Assembly (NCBI RefSeq): GCF_900114085.1
Contig: NZ_FORU01000008.1
Span: 1 to 64,000, forward strand
DNA length: 64,000 nucleotides
Source: Myroides guanonis
GTDB taxonomy: Bacteria > Bacteroidota > Bacteroidia > Flavobacteriales > Flavobacteriaceae
Direction: 5' to 3'
Part shown: one piece after another, positions 1 to 7,459 of the stretch
Numbering within the stretch: the stretch's first letter is position 1
Layout of the letters: every line of letters begins with the position of its first letter
Notes under the pieces: model-generated
What the model saw: only the letters and a program-made list of their open reading frames with translations
The model's database searches: none
What the model was told of the DNA's origin: nothing
Position numbers and translations under genes: made by a program

Positions 1-236
1 GGGTCAATTGAATCATAAAAGGTGAATTTGATTTAAATTATTCAAATCTGGGATATCAAAAAACAAAACAGATACTAAAGGATAACATAGAGGCATATAA
101 TAGTCTTAGACCACATAATAGTTGTGACAATTTAACCCCGAACCAAGCTCATTTAGAAAAGGGTTTTTTAACCAAGAGATGGAAGAACTATTACAAGATA
201 AAACAACTAAAAAAAGAAGATGTACAGCAATCTTAG
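1..236 (+). pseudogene. IS3-family transposase (integrase core), 3' fragment with internal stop
   Basis: Reading codons from position 3 to a TAG at 234-236 gives the C-terminal end of an IS3-type DDE integrase core. The motif YNSLRPHNSCDNLTPNQAH, typical of this end, is clear. The segment before it reads VN-stop-IIKGEFDL. The family normally has NGI(I/L)K here, so the TGA at 9-11 replaces the conserved Gly (one base from GGA). The rest of the gene lies left of the window. What is seen is the fragment and the in-frame stop. That the copy is dead is inferred; a sequencing error cannot be excluded. Confidence 0.75.
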
Positions 237-309
237 GACTACTAAATTACATGTACAGTTATAAGCAGGATTAATAACAATAACTGTACAGCTATACTAG
301 GACGAGACA
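1..309 (+). mobile_element. Right end of an IS3-family insertion sequence
   Basis: The transposase fragment is followed by a short non-coding tail. TGTACAG occurs three times, at 221-227, 252-258 and 285-291, and the last copy leads into a segment ending GAGACA at 304-309. IS3 elements usually start TG and end CA, so the boundary probably lies at 309. The opposite end and the target-site duplication are outside the window, so the exact end is inferred. Confidence 0.5.
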
Positions 310-323
310 CCTCCATATCTTTT

Positions 324-378
324 GTGGACTTTGAGTAGACCTTAAGTGGACTTTCAGTGGACCTTGACTAGACACTGC
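324..378. repeat. Degenerate 11-bp tandem repeat, five units
   Basis: Five consecutive 11-bp units read GTGGACTTTGA / GTAGACCTTAA / GTGGACTTTCA / GTGGACCTTGA / CTAGACACTGC. The core is GTGGACYTTNA and the last unit has decayed. The period is close to one helical turn and is not a multiple of three, so it does not look coding. It starts 15 bp after the inferred IS end. Confidence 0.75.
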
Positions 379-960
379 ATACTTTATCCATGCCTAATCC
401 TTTCTTTTGACATAAACCACAAAAGGTTTACAGTTTATTTATCTGTTCCATTTCGTATGTTTTAGTCTGATACATTTTCGGATTTTCGGTGGAACTATTT
501 TCCGTTTCATCCTAAAACAAAATTATGGTAGTTTTCAATGCACGATTTTAAATGTAGCAAAAATGGACACTTTTGGTCCATTTTAGTTTTTTTAAAACAC
601 TGGAAACAAGCGTCATAATAATTATGGATTTGCACCGGTGCGGGTTTCATTTGAAAAAAGGTCGATTTACCGAAGCCGACCCGAAAGAAACCAACAGCCT
701 ACCCACAGAAAAATGTGCTTTGATTCTTCTTTTGACCTTGGTTTTTTCGAAAAACAGTATTAAAAAACACAATAAAGCACCTAACACCTTTAAAAAAAGT
801 TTTGAATTCATTTCAACCTAAAATCAAAATTTACAAACACACTTAAAAAGTAAAAGATGAAAGTATTTTAACCGTATTTGTTAGATGTTTTCTTTGAAGA
901 ATAACATAATGTCACAAGCAATAAGAAAAAATCTATAGCTAGTACAGACCTTTCATAAAC
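379..960. other. Gene-poor degraded region with one terminator-like hairpin
   Basis: I see no convincing gene here. A 9-bp perfect stem (560-568 with 576-584) is followed by a T-run at 587-593 and looks like a rightward intrinsic terminator with no gene in front of it. An 82-codon open frame at 573-821 begins inside that hairpin, has no promoter box or recognisable domain, and is not annotated as a gene. The stretch is probably decayed accessory DNA between the IS end and the RteC-like remnant. Confidence 0.4.
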
Positions 961-1173
961 GAACTCATATTTTCACTTCATTATTCCAATGCCGTTGGAG
1001 ATGAAAAAACCCCATTAATAAAAATTATAGAAGCCTTTGAAATGATTTTTGATAAAGAACTGAAAGCAGATACCTACAAGCGTTTGTCGAATCAAAAGAA
1101 ACGAAAAAAAGAATCAACTCCATTTCTAAATAAAATATCATCCATTCTGACAATGGAAACTCAAAAAATCTAA
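961..1173 (+). pseudogene. RteC-like protein, C-terminal remnant
   Basis: The frame from 961 to the TAA at 1171-1173 encodes about 70 residues beginning ELIFSLHYSNAVG and continuing IIEAFEMIFDKEL and TPFLNKISSIL. This resembles the C-terminal part of RteC, the regulator found with CTnDOT-type conjugative transposons, where ELIYALH-like and EAFEKxF-like segments occur. Just upstream, STDLS can be read in a different frame, so a one-base shift seems to separate the two pieces. No N-terminal part or start codon is recognisable. The family assignment is from memory of its pattern and is moderately certain. Confidence 0.5.
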
Positions 1174-1342
1174 AGACAAATCCTAGTTGAAGTATCAGAT
1201 TAAAAGCCTGTAGCTCCAAATCAGGTCTTGAATTTAACTTTCTAAACTACGACCATAAAAGGCTTTAAAAACCATTCAAAATCGTTTAAAACTACTAGAA
1301 ATAGAACTAAACCGATTCTAAAAAAAATGAAATAAACACCAA

Positions 1343-1373
1343 TAAAAAAGCCAACCCTATTCGGATTGGCTTT
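1343..1373 (-). terminator. Terminator of the atp operon
   Basis: Stem arms 1347-1354 (AAAGCCAA) and 1366-1373 (TTGGCTTT), with further inner pairs, are followed on the minus strand by a T-run at 1347-1341. It lies 24 bp past the atpG stop and probably ends the operon transcript. Confidence 0.8.
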
Positions 1374-1396
1374 AAATATATAACTATAAAAAGATT

Positions 1397-2257
1397 CTAA
1401 TTATTAAGAGCTTCAGCACCACCAACAATCTCTAAAATCTCATTAGTAATAGCCGCTTGACGCGCCTTATTATAACTCAATTTCAAATCATCTCTAAGTT
1501 CTTTAGCATTATCAGTTGCTTTGTGCATTGCAGTCATACGAGCTCCATGCTCAGAAGCAGTTGAATCCAAAACAGCTTTAAAAAGTTGTGTTTTTAAAGA
1601 CTCAGGAATCAAACTTTCTATAATCTGAATTTTCGAAGGTTCATAGATATAATCAGAAGAAACATTTCCTTCAACTTCCATAGGTAGTAAAGGCAAGAAT
1701 TGCTCCGTAATCACAATCTGAGTACCCGCATTCTTAAATTGATTATACACCAAATGAACAGCATCAAACTCTCCATCAACAAATGCTTTCATCAATTTAT
1801 TAGCAATTACAGCAGTAGATTCAAAATTCAAGTGATCGAATAAATCGCTGTCATTTTCTAAAACAGGAAACGATTTTCTCAATGAATCATGTCCCTTTTT
1901 TCCAATAGTCAAAAGAGTAACACTTGCATCTTTGAAAACAGTAGTTTTCAACTGATTCACTTGTTTAATTACATTGGCATTAAAAGCACCACAAAGCCCT
2001 CTGTTAGAAGAAACAACCACTAACAAAACATTATTAACCTCGCGCTGTTCAGAATAAACACCTGAATTATCTCCTTCAAGAGTAGCGCTGATATTTTGGA
2101 TTAATTCTGTAAGCTTCTCAGCATAAGGACGCATAGCAGTGATAGAATCTTGCGCCTTTTTTAATTTAGCCGCAGAAACCATCTTCATCGCTGATGTAAT
2201 TTGCATCGTCGATCCAATCGATGTAATCCTATTACGTATTTCTTTAAGATTTGCCAT
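1397..2257 (-). CDS. atpG: ATP synthase F1 subunit gamma
   Basis: Rotor shaft of F1: it couples c-ring rotation to catalysis in the alpha/beta ring at the cytoplasmic face of the inner membrane. The 286-residue protein has the family's two terminal helices: MANLKEIRNRITSIGSTMQITSAMKMVSAAKLKKA at the start is nearly diagnostic, and RMTAMHKATDNA plus ITNEILEIVGGAEAL closes it. Length is normal. It is the last gene of atpB-E-F-H-A-G, 65 bp after atpA. That gap holds a terminator-like hairpin, so gamma may be made in smaller amounts than alpha. The operon has no atpD or atpC, as is usual in Bacteroidota. Confidence 0.97.
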   Translation of the reverse strand: MANLKEIRNRITSIGSTMQITSAMKMVSAAKLKKAQDSITAMRPYAEKLTELIQNISATLEGDNSGVYSEQREVNNVLLVVVSSNRGLCGAFNANVIKQVNQLKTTVFKDASVTLLTIGKKGHDSLRKSFPVLENDSDLFDHLNFESTAVIANKLMKAFVDGEFDAVHLVYNQFKNAGTQIVITEQFLPLLPMEVEGNVSSDYIYEPSKIQIIESLIPESLKTQLFKAVLDSTASEHGARMTAMHKATDNAKELRDDLKLSYNKARQAAITNEILEIVGGAEALNN

Positions 2258-2280
2258 TTGAAATAGTCTTGTTATTTAGA

Positions 2281-2308
2281 AAAGAGCAACTGCGAACAGC
2301 TGCTCTTT
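2281..2308 (-). terminator. Intra-operon hairpin between atpA and atpG
   Basis: Outer stem 2281-2288 / 2301-2308 is 8 bp. One variable pair (2289/2300) and an inner 3-bp stem (2290-2292 / 2297-2299) close a four-base loop, read UUCG on the transcribed strand. Position 2289/2300 is A-C on the plus strand but G-U on the transcribed minus strand, so the stem is continuous only in the mRNA. A short T-rich stretch follows. It could act as a partial terminator or as a 3' stability element for atpA mRNA. Confidence 0.6.
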
Positions 2309-2322
2309 ATCAAGTCTAAAAT

Positions 2323-3897
2323 TTAGTATTTTGAAGAAACTTCTTTTGCAACTTTCTCAAGTGTAGCAGTAACTTCATCAGTTAACTTACCAGCCTTAAG
2401 AGCGCTTAAAGTATCTTTGTGTTTCATGTTTAAAACATCTAAGTAATCCTTTTCGAATTCCTTAACTTTATTAACAGGAACGTTTCTCAATAAGTTTTTA
2501 GAACCAGCATAGATAATAGCTACCTGGTCTTCAACTTTATAAGGGTCGTTAACTGCTTGTTTCAAGATTTCAACATTACGTCTACCTTTCTCAATAACAT
2601 TTAAAGTAACAGCATCTAAATCAGAACCGAACTTAGCGAAAGCTTCTAATTCACGGAATTGAGCTTGATCTAATTTCAATGTTCCAGAAACCTTTTTCAT
2701 TGATTTAATCTGAGCATTACCTCCAACACGAGATACAGAAATACCAACGTTAATTGCAGGACGAACCCCAGAGTTAAACAAATCTGATTCCAAGAAAATC
2801 TGTCCGTCAGTAATCGAAATTACGTTCGTTGGAATATATGCAGAAACGTCACCAGCTTGAGTTTCGATAATAGGTAAAGCAGTTAAAGAACCACCTCCTT
2901 TTACGAAAGGTCTCAAAGATTCTGGTAAATCATTCATGTTTTTTGCAATCTCATCATCACCGATGATTTTAGCAGCACGCTCTAACAATCTAGAGTGAAG
3001 GTAGAAAACGTCACCAGGGTAAGCCTCACGTCCTGGAGGTCTACGTAAAATCAATGACATCTCACGGTAAGCAACAGCTTGCTTAGATAAATCATCATAA
3101 ATGATTAAAGCAGGACGACCAGTATCACGGAAATACTCCCCGATAGCAGCACCAGCCATTGGAGCATAAACTTGCATTGGAGCTGGGTCAGAAGCATTAG
3201 CTGCAACGATAACCGTATAGTCCATAGCACCTTTTTCCTCTAAAGTTTTTGCAATCGCAGCAACAGTAGAAGCTTTTTGTCCAATAGCAACATATATACA
3301 ATAAACTGGTTGACCAGCATCGTAAAATTCTTTTTGATTTAAAATAGTGTCAATACAAACAGTAGTTTTACCAGTTTGACGGTCACCAATAACCAACTCA
3401 CGTTGACCTCTACCTACAGGAATCATAGCGTCGATAGACTTAATTCCAGTTTGTAATGGTTCAGTTACAGGCTGACGATAGATAACACCAGGAGCTTTTC
3501 TCTCCAAAGGCATTTCGAATAAATCACCTCCGATTTCACCTTTACCATCGATTGGATTACCTAAAGTATTCACAACACGACCTACCATTTTTTCTCCTAC
3601 TTTAAGAGAAGCGATACGTCCTGTTCTTTTTACTGTAGCCCCTTCTGCGACTTCTTTAGATGAACCTAATAAAACAACACCTACATTATCCTCTTCAAGG
3701 TTCAAAACCATTGCTTCCAGTCCGCTTTCAAACTGAACTAATTCTCCGTACTCAGCTTTAGATAACCCGTAAACACGTGCTACACCATCCCCTACGCTTA
3801 GAACTGTTCCAACTTCCTCTAAAGAAGTTTCAGTATTGAAACCAGATAACTGTTTTTTTAATATTGCTGAAATTTCAGCAGGATTGATTTCTGCCAT
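2323..3897 (-). CDS. atpA: ATP synthase F1 subunit alpha
   Basis: Non-catalytic nucleotide-binding subunit, three copies per F1. The 524 residues are a normal length. The N-terminal beta-barrel (about 25-95) is followed by the nucleotide-binding domain with Walker A GDRQTGKT at 171-178. The alpha-specific segment ISVSRVGG, carrying the Arg finger that reaches the beta site, lies near residue 390. The C-terminal helical domain ends VAKEVSSKY. It sits 41 bp downstream of atpH and is followed by a hairpin before atpG. Its catalytic partner atpD is not in this window. Confidence 0.98.
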   Translation of the reverse strand: MAEINPAEISAILKKQLSGFNTETSLEEVGTVLSVGDGVARVYGLSKAEYGELVQFESGLEAMVLNLEEDNVGVVLLGSSKEVAEGATVKRTGRIASLKVGEKMVGRVVNTLGNPIDGKGEIGGDLFEMPLERKAPGVIYRQPVTEPLQTGIKSIDAMIPVGRGQRELVIGDRQTGKTTVCIDTILNQKEFYDAGQPVYCIYVAIGQKASTVAAIAKTLEEKGAMDYTVIVAANASDPAPMQVYAPMAGAAIGEYFRDTGRPALIIYDDLSKQAVAYREMSLILRRPPGREAYPGDVFYLHSRLLERAAKIIGDDEIAKNMNDLPESLRPFVKGGGSLTALPIIETQAGDVSAYIPTNVISITDGQIFLESDLFNSGVRPAINVGISVSRVGGNAQIKSMKKVSGTLKLDQAQFRELEAFAKFGSDLDAVTLNVIEKGRRNVEILKQAVNDPYKVEDQVAIIYAGSKNLLRNVPVNKVKEFEKDYLDVLNMKHKDTLSALKAGKLTDEVTATLEKVAKEVSSKY

Positions 3898-3938
3898 TTT
3901 GTTTTATGTTTATACACGTATTCAACGTGCGGTGATTT

Positions 3939-4472
3939 TTAATTTGTTAATTCTCTCTTTAAAACTTGCAATTGATGTGCAATAGACGCATTGTATTGTC
4001 TATCTCCAATTCGCAAAATAAAACCTCCTAAAATAGATGGGTCTACAACATTTGTTATAACAACAGTCTTTGTAGAAGTTTCTTTAATTTTTGCTAAGAT
4101 ACGCTCTTCTAAAGCTGCATCCATCGGTATTGCAGTAGTAACAACAGCTTTTTCAAGCCCTCTTTGTTCATCGTACATTTCTTGAAATTTAGAAGCAATA
4201 GCTCCTAAAATTGCGAATCGTTTATTTTGCATTAACAAATTAAACAATTCTTTCGTCTCTCCAGAAACACTACCAAATATCTCAGAAACAGCACTTAACT
4301 TAGTATTACCGTTAATGATTGGATTCAAAAGAAACGTTTTTAATTCTTCGCTTTGAGCTACAGATTGAGAAATAAAGATCATATCATTATTAATCGCATC
4401 AGCATTTCCCTTTTCAGTAGAAATCTCAAGCATTGCTTTAGCATAACGTGAAGCTGCTCTTGTGCCTAACAT
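3939..4472 (-). CDS. atpH: ATP synthase F1 subunit delta
   Basis: OSCP/delta subunit that fixes the top of F1 to the peripheral stalk made by subunit b. The 177 residues are typical. The N-terminus MLGTRAASRYAKAMLEIS carries the family's R-Y-A-K-A-L pattern. The C-terminal signature reads DPSILGGFILRIGDRQYNASIAHQL. It starts 13 bp after the atpF stop and is 41 bp upstream of atpA, in the expected F-H-A order. Confidence 0.97.
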   Translation of the reverse strand: MLGTRAASRYAKAMLEISTEKGNADAINNDMIFISQSVAQSEELKTFLLNPIINGNTKLSAVSEIFGSVSGETKELFNLLMQNKRFAILGAIASKFQEMYDEQRGLEKAVVTTAIPMDAALEERILAKIKETSTKTVVITNVVDPSILGGFILRIGDRQYNASIAHQLQVLKRELTN

Positions 4473-4485
4473 AATGATTGATTTA

Positions 4486-4986
4486 TTAGTTTAATTTAAC
4501 TTCTTCTAACATTTTCTCAACCAACTTGGTTTGAGCTTCTTTATTCTCTAACTGATCTTTTATCAATTTCTCAGCTATTTCAATAGATAAGCTAGAAACT
4601 TGATTTTTAAGCACATTCAATGCCGCTTGTTTCTCTCCTTCAATTGCAGCCTTAGCTTGAGAAATCATTTTCTCTCCTTGAGCTTGAGCTTCCTCTTTAG
4701 CCTCAGCAATAAGAGCCTCTTTAATCTCACGAGCTTCTTTAATCATAGCATCGCGCTCAGCACGAGCTTCTTTTAAAAGACGTTCGTTATCTGTTTTTAA
4801 ATTAGCCATTTCGCGTTTAGCATTTTCTGCTGCAGCTAAAGCATCTGCAATCCCCTCTTCACGAGCTTCTAATGCATTGACAATTGGTTTCCATGCGAAT
4901 TTCCCAAGTACAAATATCAATACTACTAGAATAATGAATTGCCAGAAAAATAATCCAAAACTAAAATCGTTAATTAACTTTTCCAT
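4486..4986 (-). CDS. atpF: ATP synthase Fo subunit b
   Basis: Peripheral stalk subunit, two copies per complex. The 166 residues have one N-terminal membrane helix (about 8-28, FGLFFWQFIILVVLIFVLGKF). A long charged coiled coil rich in Glu, Lys and Ala follows and reaches the C-terminus. The segment WKPIVNALEAREEGIADAL just after the helix is characteristic. It lies 105 bp downstream of atpE, the largest gap within this operon, and that gap contains a hairpin. Confidence 0.97.
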   Translation of the reverse strand: MEKLINDFSFGLFFWQFIILVVLIFVLGKFAWKPIVNALEAREEGIADALAAAENAKREMANLKTDNERLLKEARAERDAMIKEAREIKEALIAEAKEEAQAQGEKMISQAKAAIEGEKQAALNVLKNQVSSLSIEIAEKLIKDQLENKEAQTKLVEKMLEEVKLN

Positions 4987-5038
4987 TTAAATCTAAAATT
5001 ATACTATTTTATTTCTTTTACCTTTTGTTTGTTTAATT

Positions 5039-5077
5039 AAAACAGTACCTGTAACCAACCGTCACAGATACTGTTTT
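5039..5077 (-). terminator. Hairpin between atpE and atpF
   Basis: A 14-bp stem pairs 5039-5052 with 5064-5077 around an 11-nt loop. Pair 5048/5068 is C-A on the plus strand but G-U on the transcribed minus strand, so the stem is uninterrupted only in atp mRNA. The minus-strand T-run after the stem is short (UUUU then AAUU), which suggests incomplete termination or a 3' stabilising hairpin for atpE rather than a full stop. Confidence 0.6.
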
Positions 5078-5091
5078 TTTCTTTTCTTGGA

Positions 5092-5310
<219 letters not shown>

Positions 5311-5344
5311 TTAAACAAAGTTTCAAATTAATTCAAATAATCTC

Positions 5345-6490
5345 CTAGTGCTCTTCGTGCTCCTGAACTGCCATCCCGATAAACAACGAAGACAACATTG
5401 TAAAGATAAACGCTTGTAGGAAGGCAATCAACACCTCTAATACAACTAAAAACGTACTCAAAACAAAAGAGATTCCAACACTACCTCCAACTCCTAAAGA
5501 TTGTTGATACAAAAACGCTACAGCAATTAACCCCATAACAACAGAGTGACCAGCAGTAATGTTTGCAAACAAACGAACCATTAAAGAGAAAGGCTTAATA
5601 ATAGCACCTAAAATTTCAATAGGAGCTAAAAATATTTTCATAGGCCATGGAATACCAGGCATCCAAAAAATATGCAACCAGTGATCCTTATTTCCATTAA
5701 ACTGTGTGATGAAAAACGTAAATATCGCCAAACACGCAGTAACAGAAATACTACCAGTTACGTTAAATCCAAGAGGAGTTAATCCCAAAAGATTCAATAA
5801 GAAAATCAAGAAAAATACAGTTAATAAATACGGCATAAACTTGCGGTATTTTTTAACTCCAATGTTTGGAATTGCCATTTCATCACGAACATATAAAACC
5901 AATGGCTCTAATACACGAGCGAAACCTTTAGGCAAATTATTCGGACCGTTTTTATACGTTCTCGCTAAACCTAAAAACATCACAAACAATAAGATTGTAG
6001 TAAAAAACAAAGAAGCTACATTTTTCGTAATAGAAAAATCTAGAGGTTTTTCATTTGATGGGTGCCCCTTCTCATCATAAGAGATAGTTCCTTCCGCATC
6101 TGTTTTATAAATTTTACTGTGGTACAAACGATATGTTTGACCGTCTTTTTCAACCAACTTATTCCCATGGTCAAATTCCGAAGACATAAAAACCTTCAAT
6201 CCATTATCAATTAAGATAACTGGAAGTGAAAATCCATACTTTTTACCCTCAGCCTCATCAGCAAAGAAAATAAACGAATAATCATCTTTCAAGTGATGAT
6301 CGATAAATTCTGCAACCTTGTCAGCTTGAGTCTTCTCAACCGCAACATGTTCTTCTTCTATAGCTACTGCATCCGTTTTTGACGTTACATCTACAGCTGT
6401 TTCAACCGATTGTTGAGCAAACGAAAATACTGGTGTTATCGCAAAAAGGATAACCGCTAATAAATTCAGTGATTTCTTCAGAGTCACCAT
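5345..6490 (-). CDS. atpB: ATP synthase Fo subunit a, long Bacteroidota form
   Basis: Stator channel subunit that passes ions to the c ring. At 381 residues it is far longer than the roughly 250-270 of most bacteria. A signal peptide (about 1-25, ending FSFAQ) and a charged exported domain of some 125 residues precede the first canonical helix near 158-177. The essential Arg is R306 in LMVRLFANITAGH. The N-terminal extension is known in Bacteroidota; its role is unclear. It heads the atp block, with a TAnnTTTG box at 6533-6540 and no other gene between. Confidence 0.96.
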   Translation of the reverse strand: MVTLKKSLNLLAVILFAITPVFSFAQQSVETAVDVTSKTDAVAIEEEHVAVEKTQADKVAEFIDHHLKDDYSFIFFADEAEGKKYGFSLPVILIDNGLKVFMSSEFDHGNKLVEKDGQTYRLYHSKIYKTDAEGTISYDEKGHPSNEKPLDFSITKNVASLFFTTILLFVMFLGLARTYKNGPNNLPKGFARVLEPLVLYVRDEMAIPNIGVKKYRKFMPYLLTVFFLIFLLNLLGLTPLGFNVTGSISVTACLAIFTFFITQFNGNKDHWLHIFWMPGIPWPMKIFLAPIEILGAIIKPFSLMVRLFANITAGHSVVMGLIAVAFLYQQSLGVGGSVGISFVLSTFLVVLEVLIAFLQAFIFTMLSSLFIGMAVQEHEEH

Positions 6491-6532
6491 ACCTTTACCT
6501 ATTGAATATTTATGGTTCTTAAAATTTTGTGC

Positions 6533-6540
6533 AAAACTAC
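6533..6540 (-). promoter_or_regulatory. Candidate -7 box upstream of atpB
   Basis: The minus strand reads TAGTTTTG, a match to the Bacteroidota -7 consensus TAnnTTTG, 43 bp before the atpB ATG. No TTG is found at the usual 17-23 bp spacing upstream, so the promoter is only partly supported. Confidence 0.4.
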
Positions 6541-6605
6541 AATATATAATTTACTCCTGCACCCTAATTACAAACTTTTTTTATTTGAACGTACATCAAT
6601 CTAAG

Positions 6606-6998
6606 TTATTTATTTAAAACACGATACGCCATAAAAGCGTCAGTCAATAAAAAAATCATGAAAGATGCAAAAAAATTATACTTCAAAAAATCCCCTGAAG
6701 CACTGACCCCCATATATCTATCAATGAGCAAATAACTAGCTATTCCCCTCACAGCAATCAATCCCAGAAAAACATATCCAACATTTTGAGGCATCGAAAA
6801 TTGAATTCCAATTAAAGCAACATAAATCAAACAAGTTAAAACAAAGCCAAAAGCATAGATGCCAAACAAGGAGATTCCCATACTTTCCCAGTTACTATAA
6901 ATCCCAAGAATTACAGACAACCCCAAATGCAAAGCAAAAAACAACACTAAAATTAAAACTACCTGAAGCCCTAACTTCAAGTTAAACCTATCCATCAT
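6606..6998 (-). CDS. Four-helix membrane protein of the atp locus
   Basis: A 130-residue, very hydrophobic protein. Helices lie at about 8-30, 41-64, 73-92 and 105-125, with the polar segment YMGVSASGDFLKYN before the last one. I see no catalytic motif. Its place just before atpB matches the small AtpI-like membrane proteins that precede Fo genes, so a role in Fo assembly or c-ring insertion is possible but not shown. The usual short AtpZ gene is not seen: only 87 bp separate it from the bactofilin. A second ATG three bases in (6995) is an alternative start. Confidence 0.7.
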   Translation of the reverse strand: MMDRFNLKLGLQVVLILVLFFALHLGLSVILGIYSNWESMGISLFGIYAFGFVLTCLIYVALIGIQFSMPQNVGYVFLGLIAVRGIASYLLIDRYMGVSASGDFLKYNFFASFMIFLLTDAFMAYRVLNK

Positions 6999-7085
6999 TT
7001 ATATAAAACTTTAAAATTATTCAATTATACTATTCTCAAAAAAACAACTTCAAACAAGCCTACACAGCCCACCTAACAACCTCTA

Positions 7086-7457
7086 TTATTCAACAGACCC
7101 AGGAAGTCCAGTCATGGAACAAACGGCTTTAAAAACAGCCCCTGGCTCAACAGACAGCTTGCCCACCGTCACTTCTCCTTCAATAATTGCAGTAGCCTTA
7201 ACAACCAATACCTCCTGCACAACAACATTCCCTTTTATAGTTCCCTCAACATCAGCATTAACACAACTAACATCTCCTTCAACAACTCCCTTTGGCCCGA
7301 TAACCAAACGCCCAACTACATTTAAATCTCCCTTTAAAAAACCATCTAAACGAATATCTGCTTGAGTTTCAATTGTTCCGGTTATTTTGGTCCCCTCAAC
7401 AATCCTATTTGTCCTACCTAATAAATCGGTATAAATTTTTTCGTTCTTCTTAAACAT
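7086..7457 (-). CDS. Bactofilin (polymer-forming cytoskeletal protein)
   Basis: A 123-residue bactofilin-fold protein. The central region is a series of short hydrophobic beta-helix turns with regularly placed Gly, seen as TKITGTIETQADIRLDGFLKGDL and VVGRLVIGPKGVVEGDV. Bactofilins form nucleotide-independent filaments at the membrane or cell wall. The N-terminal tail (MFKKNEKIYTDLLGRTNR) is charged and could bind membrane or a partner. It starts 2 bp after the porW stop, so the two genes are very likely co-transcribed. Confidence 0.88.
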   Translation of the reverse strand: MFKKNEKIYTDLLGRTNRIVEGTKITGTIETQADIRLDGFLKGDLNVVGRLVIGPKGVVEGDVSCVNADVEGTIKGNVVVQEVLVVKATAIIEGEVTVGKLSVEPGAVFKAVCSMTGLPGSVE

Positions 7458-7459
7458 AA

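Noticed and set aside
573..821. 82-codon rightward ORF in the degraded left region
   Set aside because: It begins inside a terminator-like hairpin, has no promoter box, no recognised domain and unremarkable composition; probably chance or decayed sequence.
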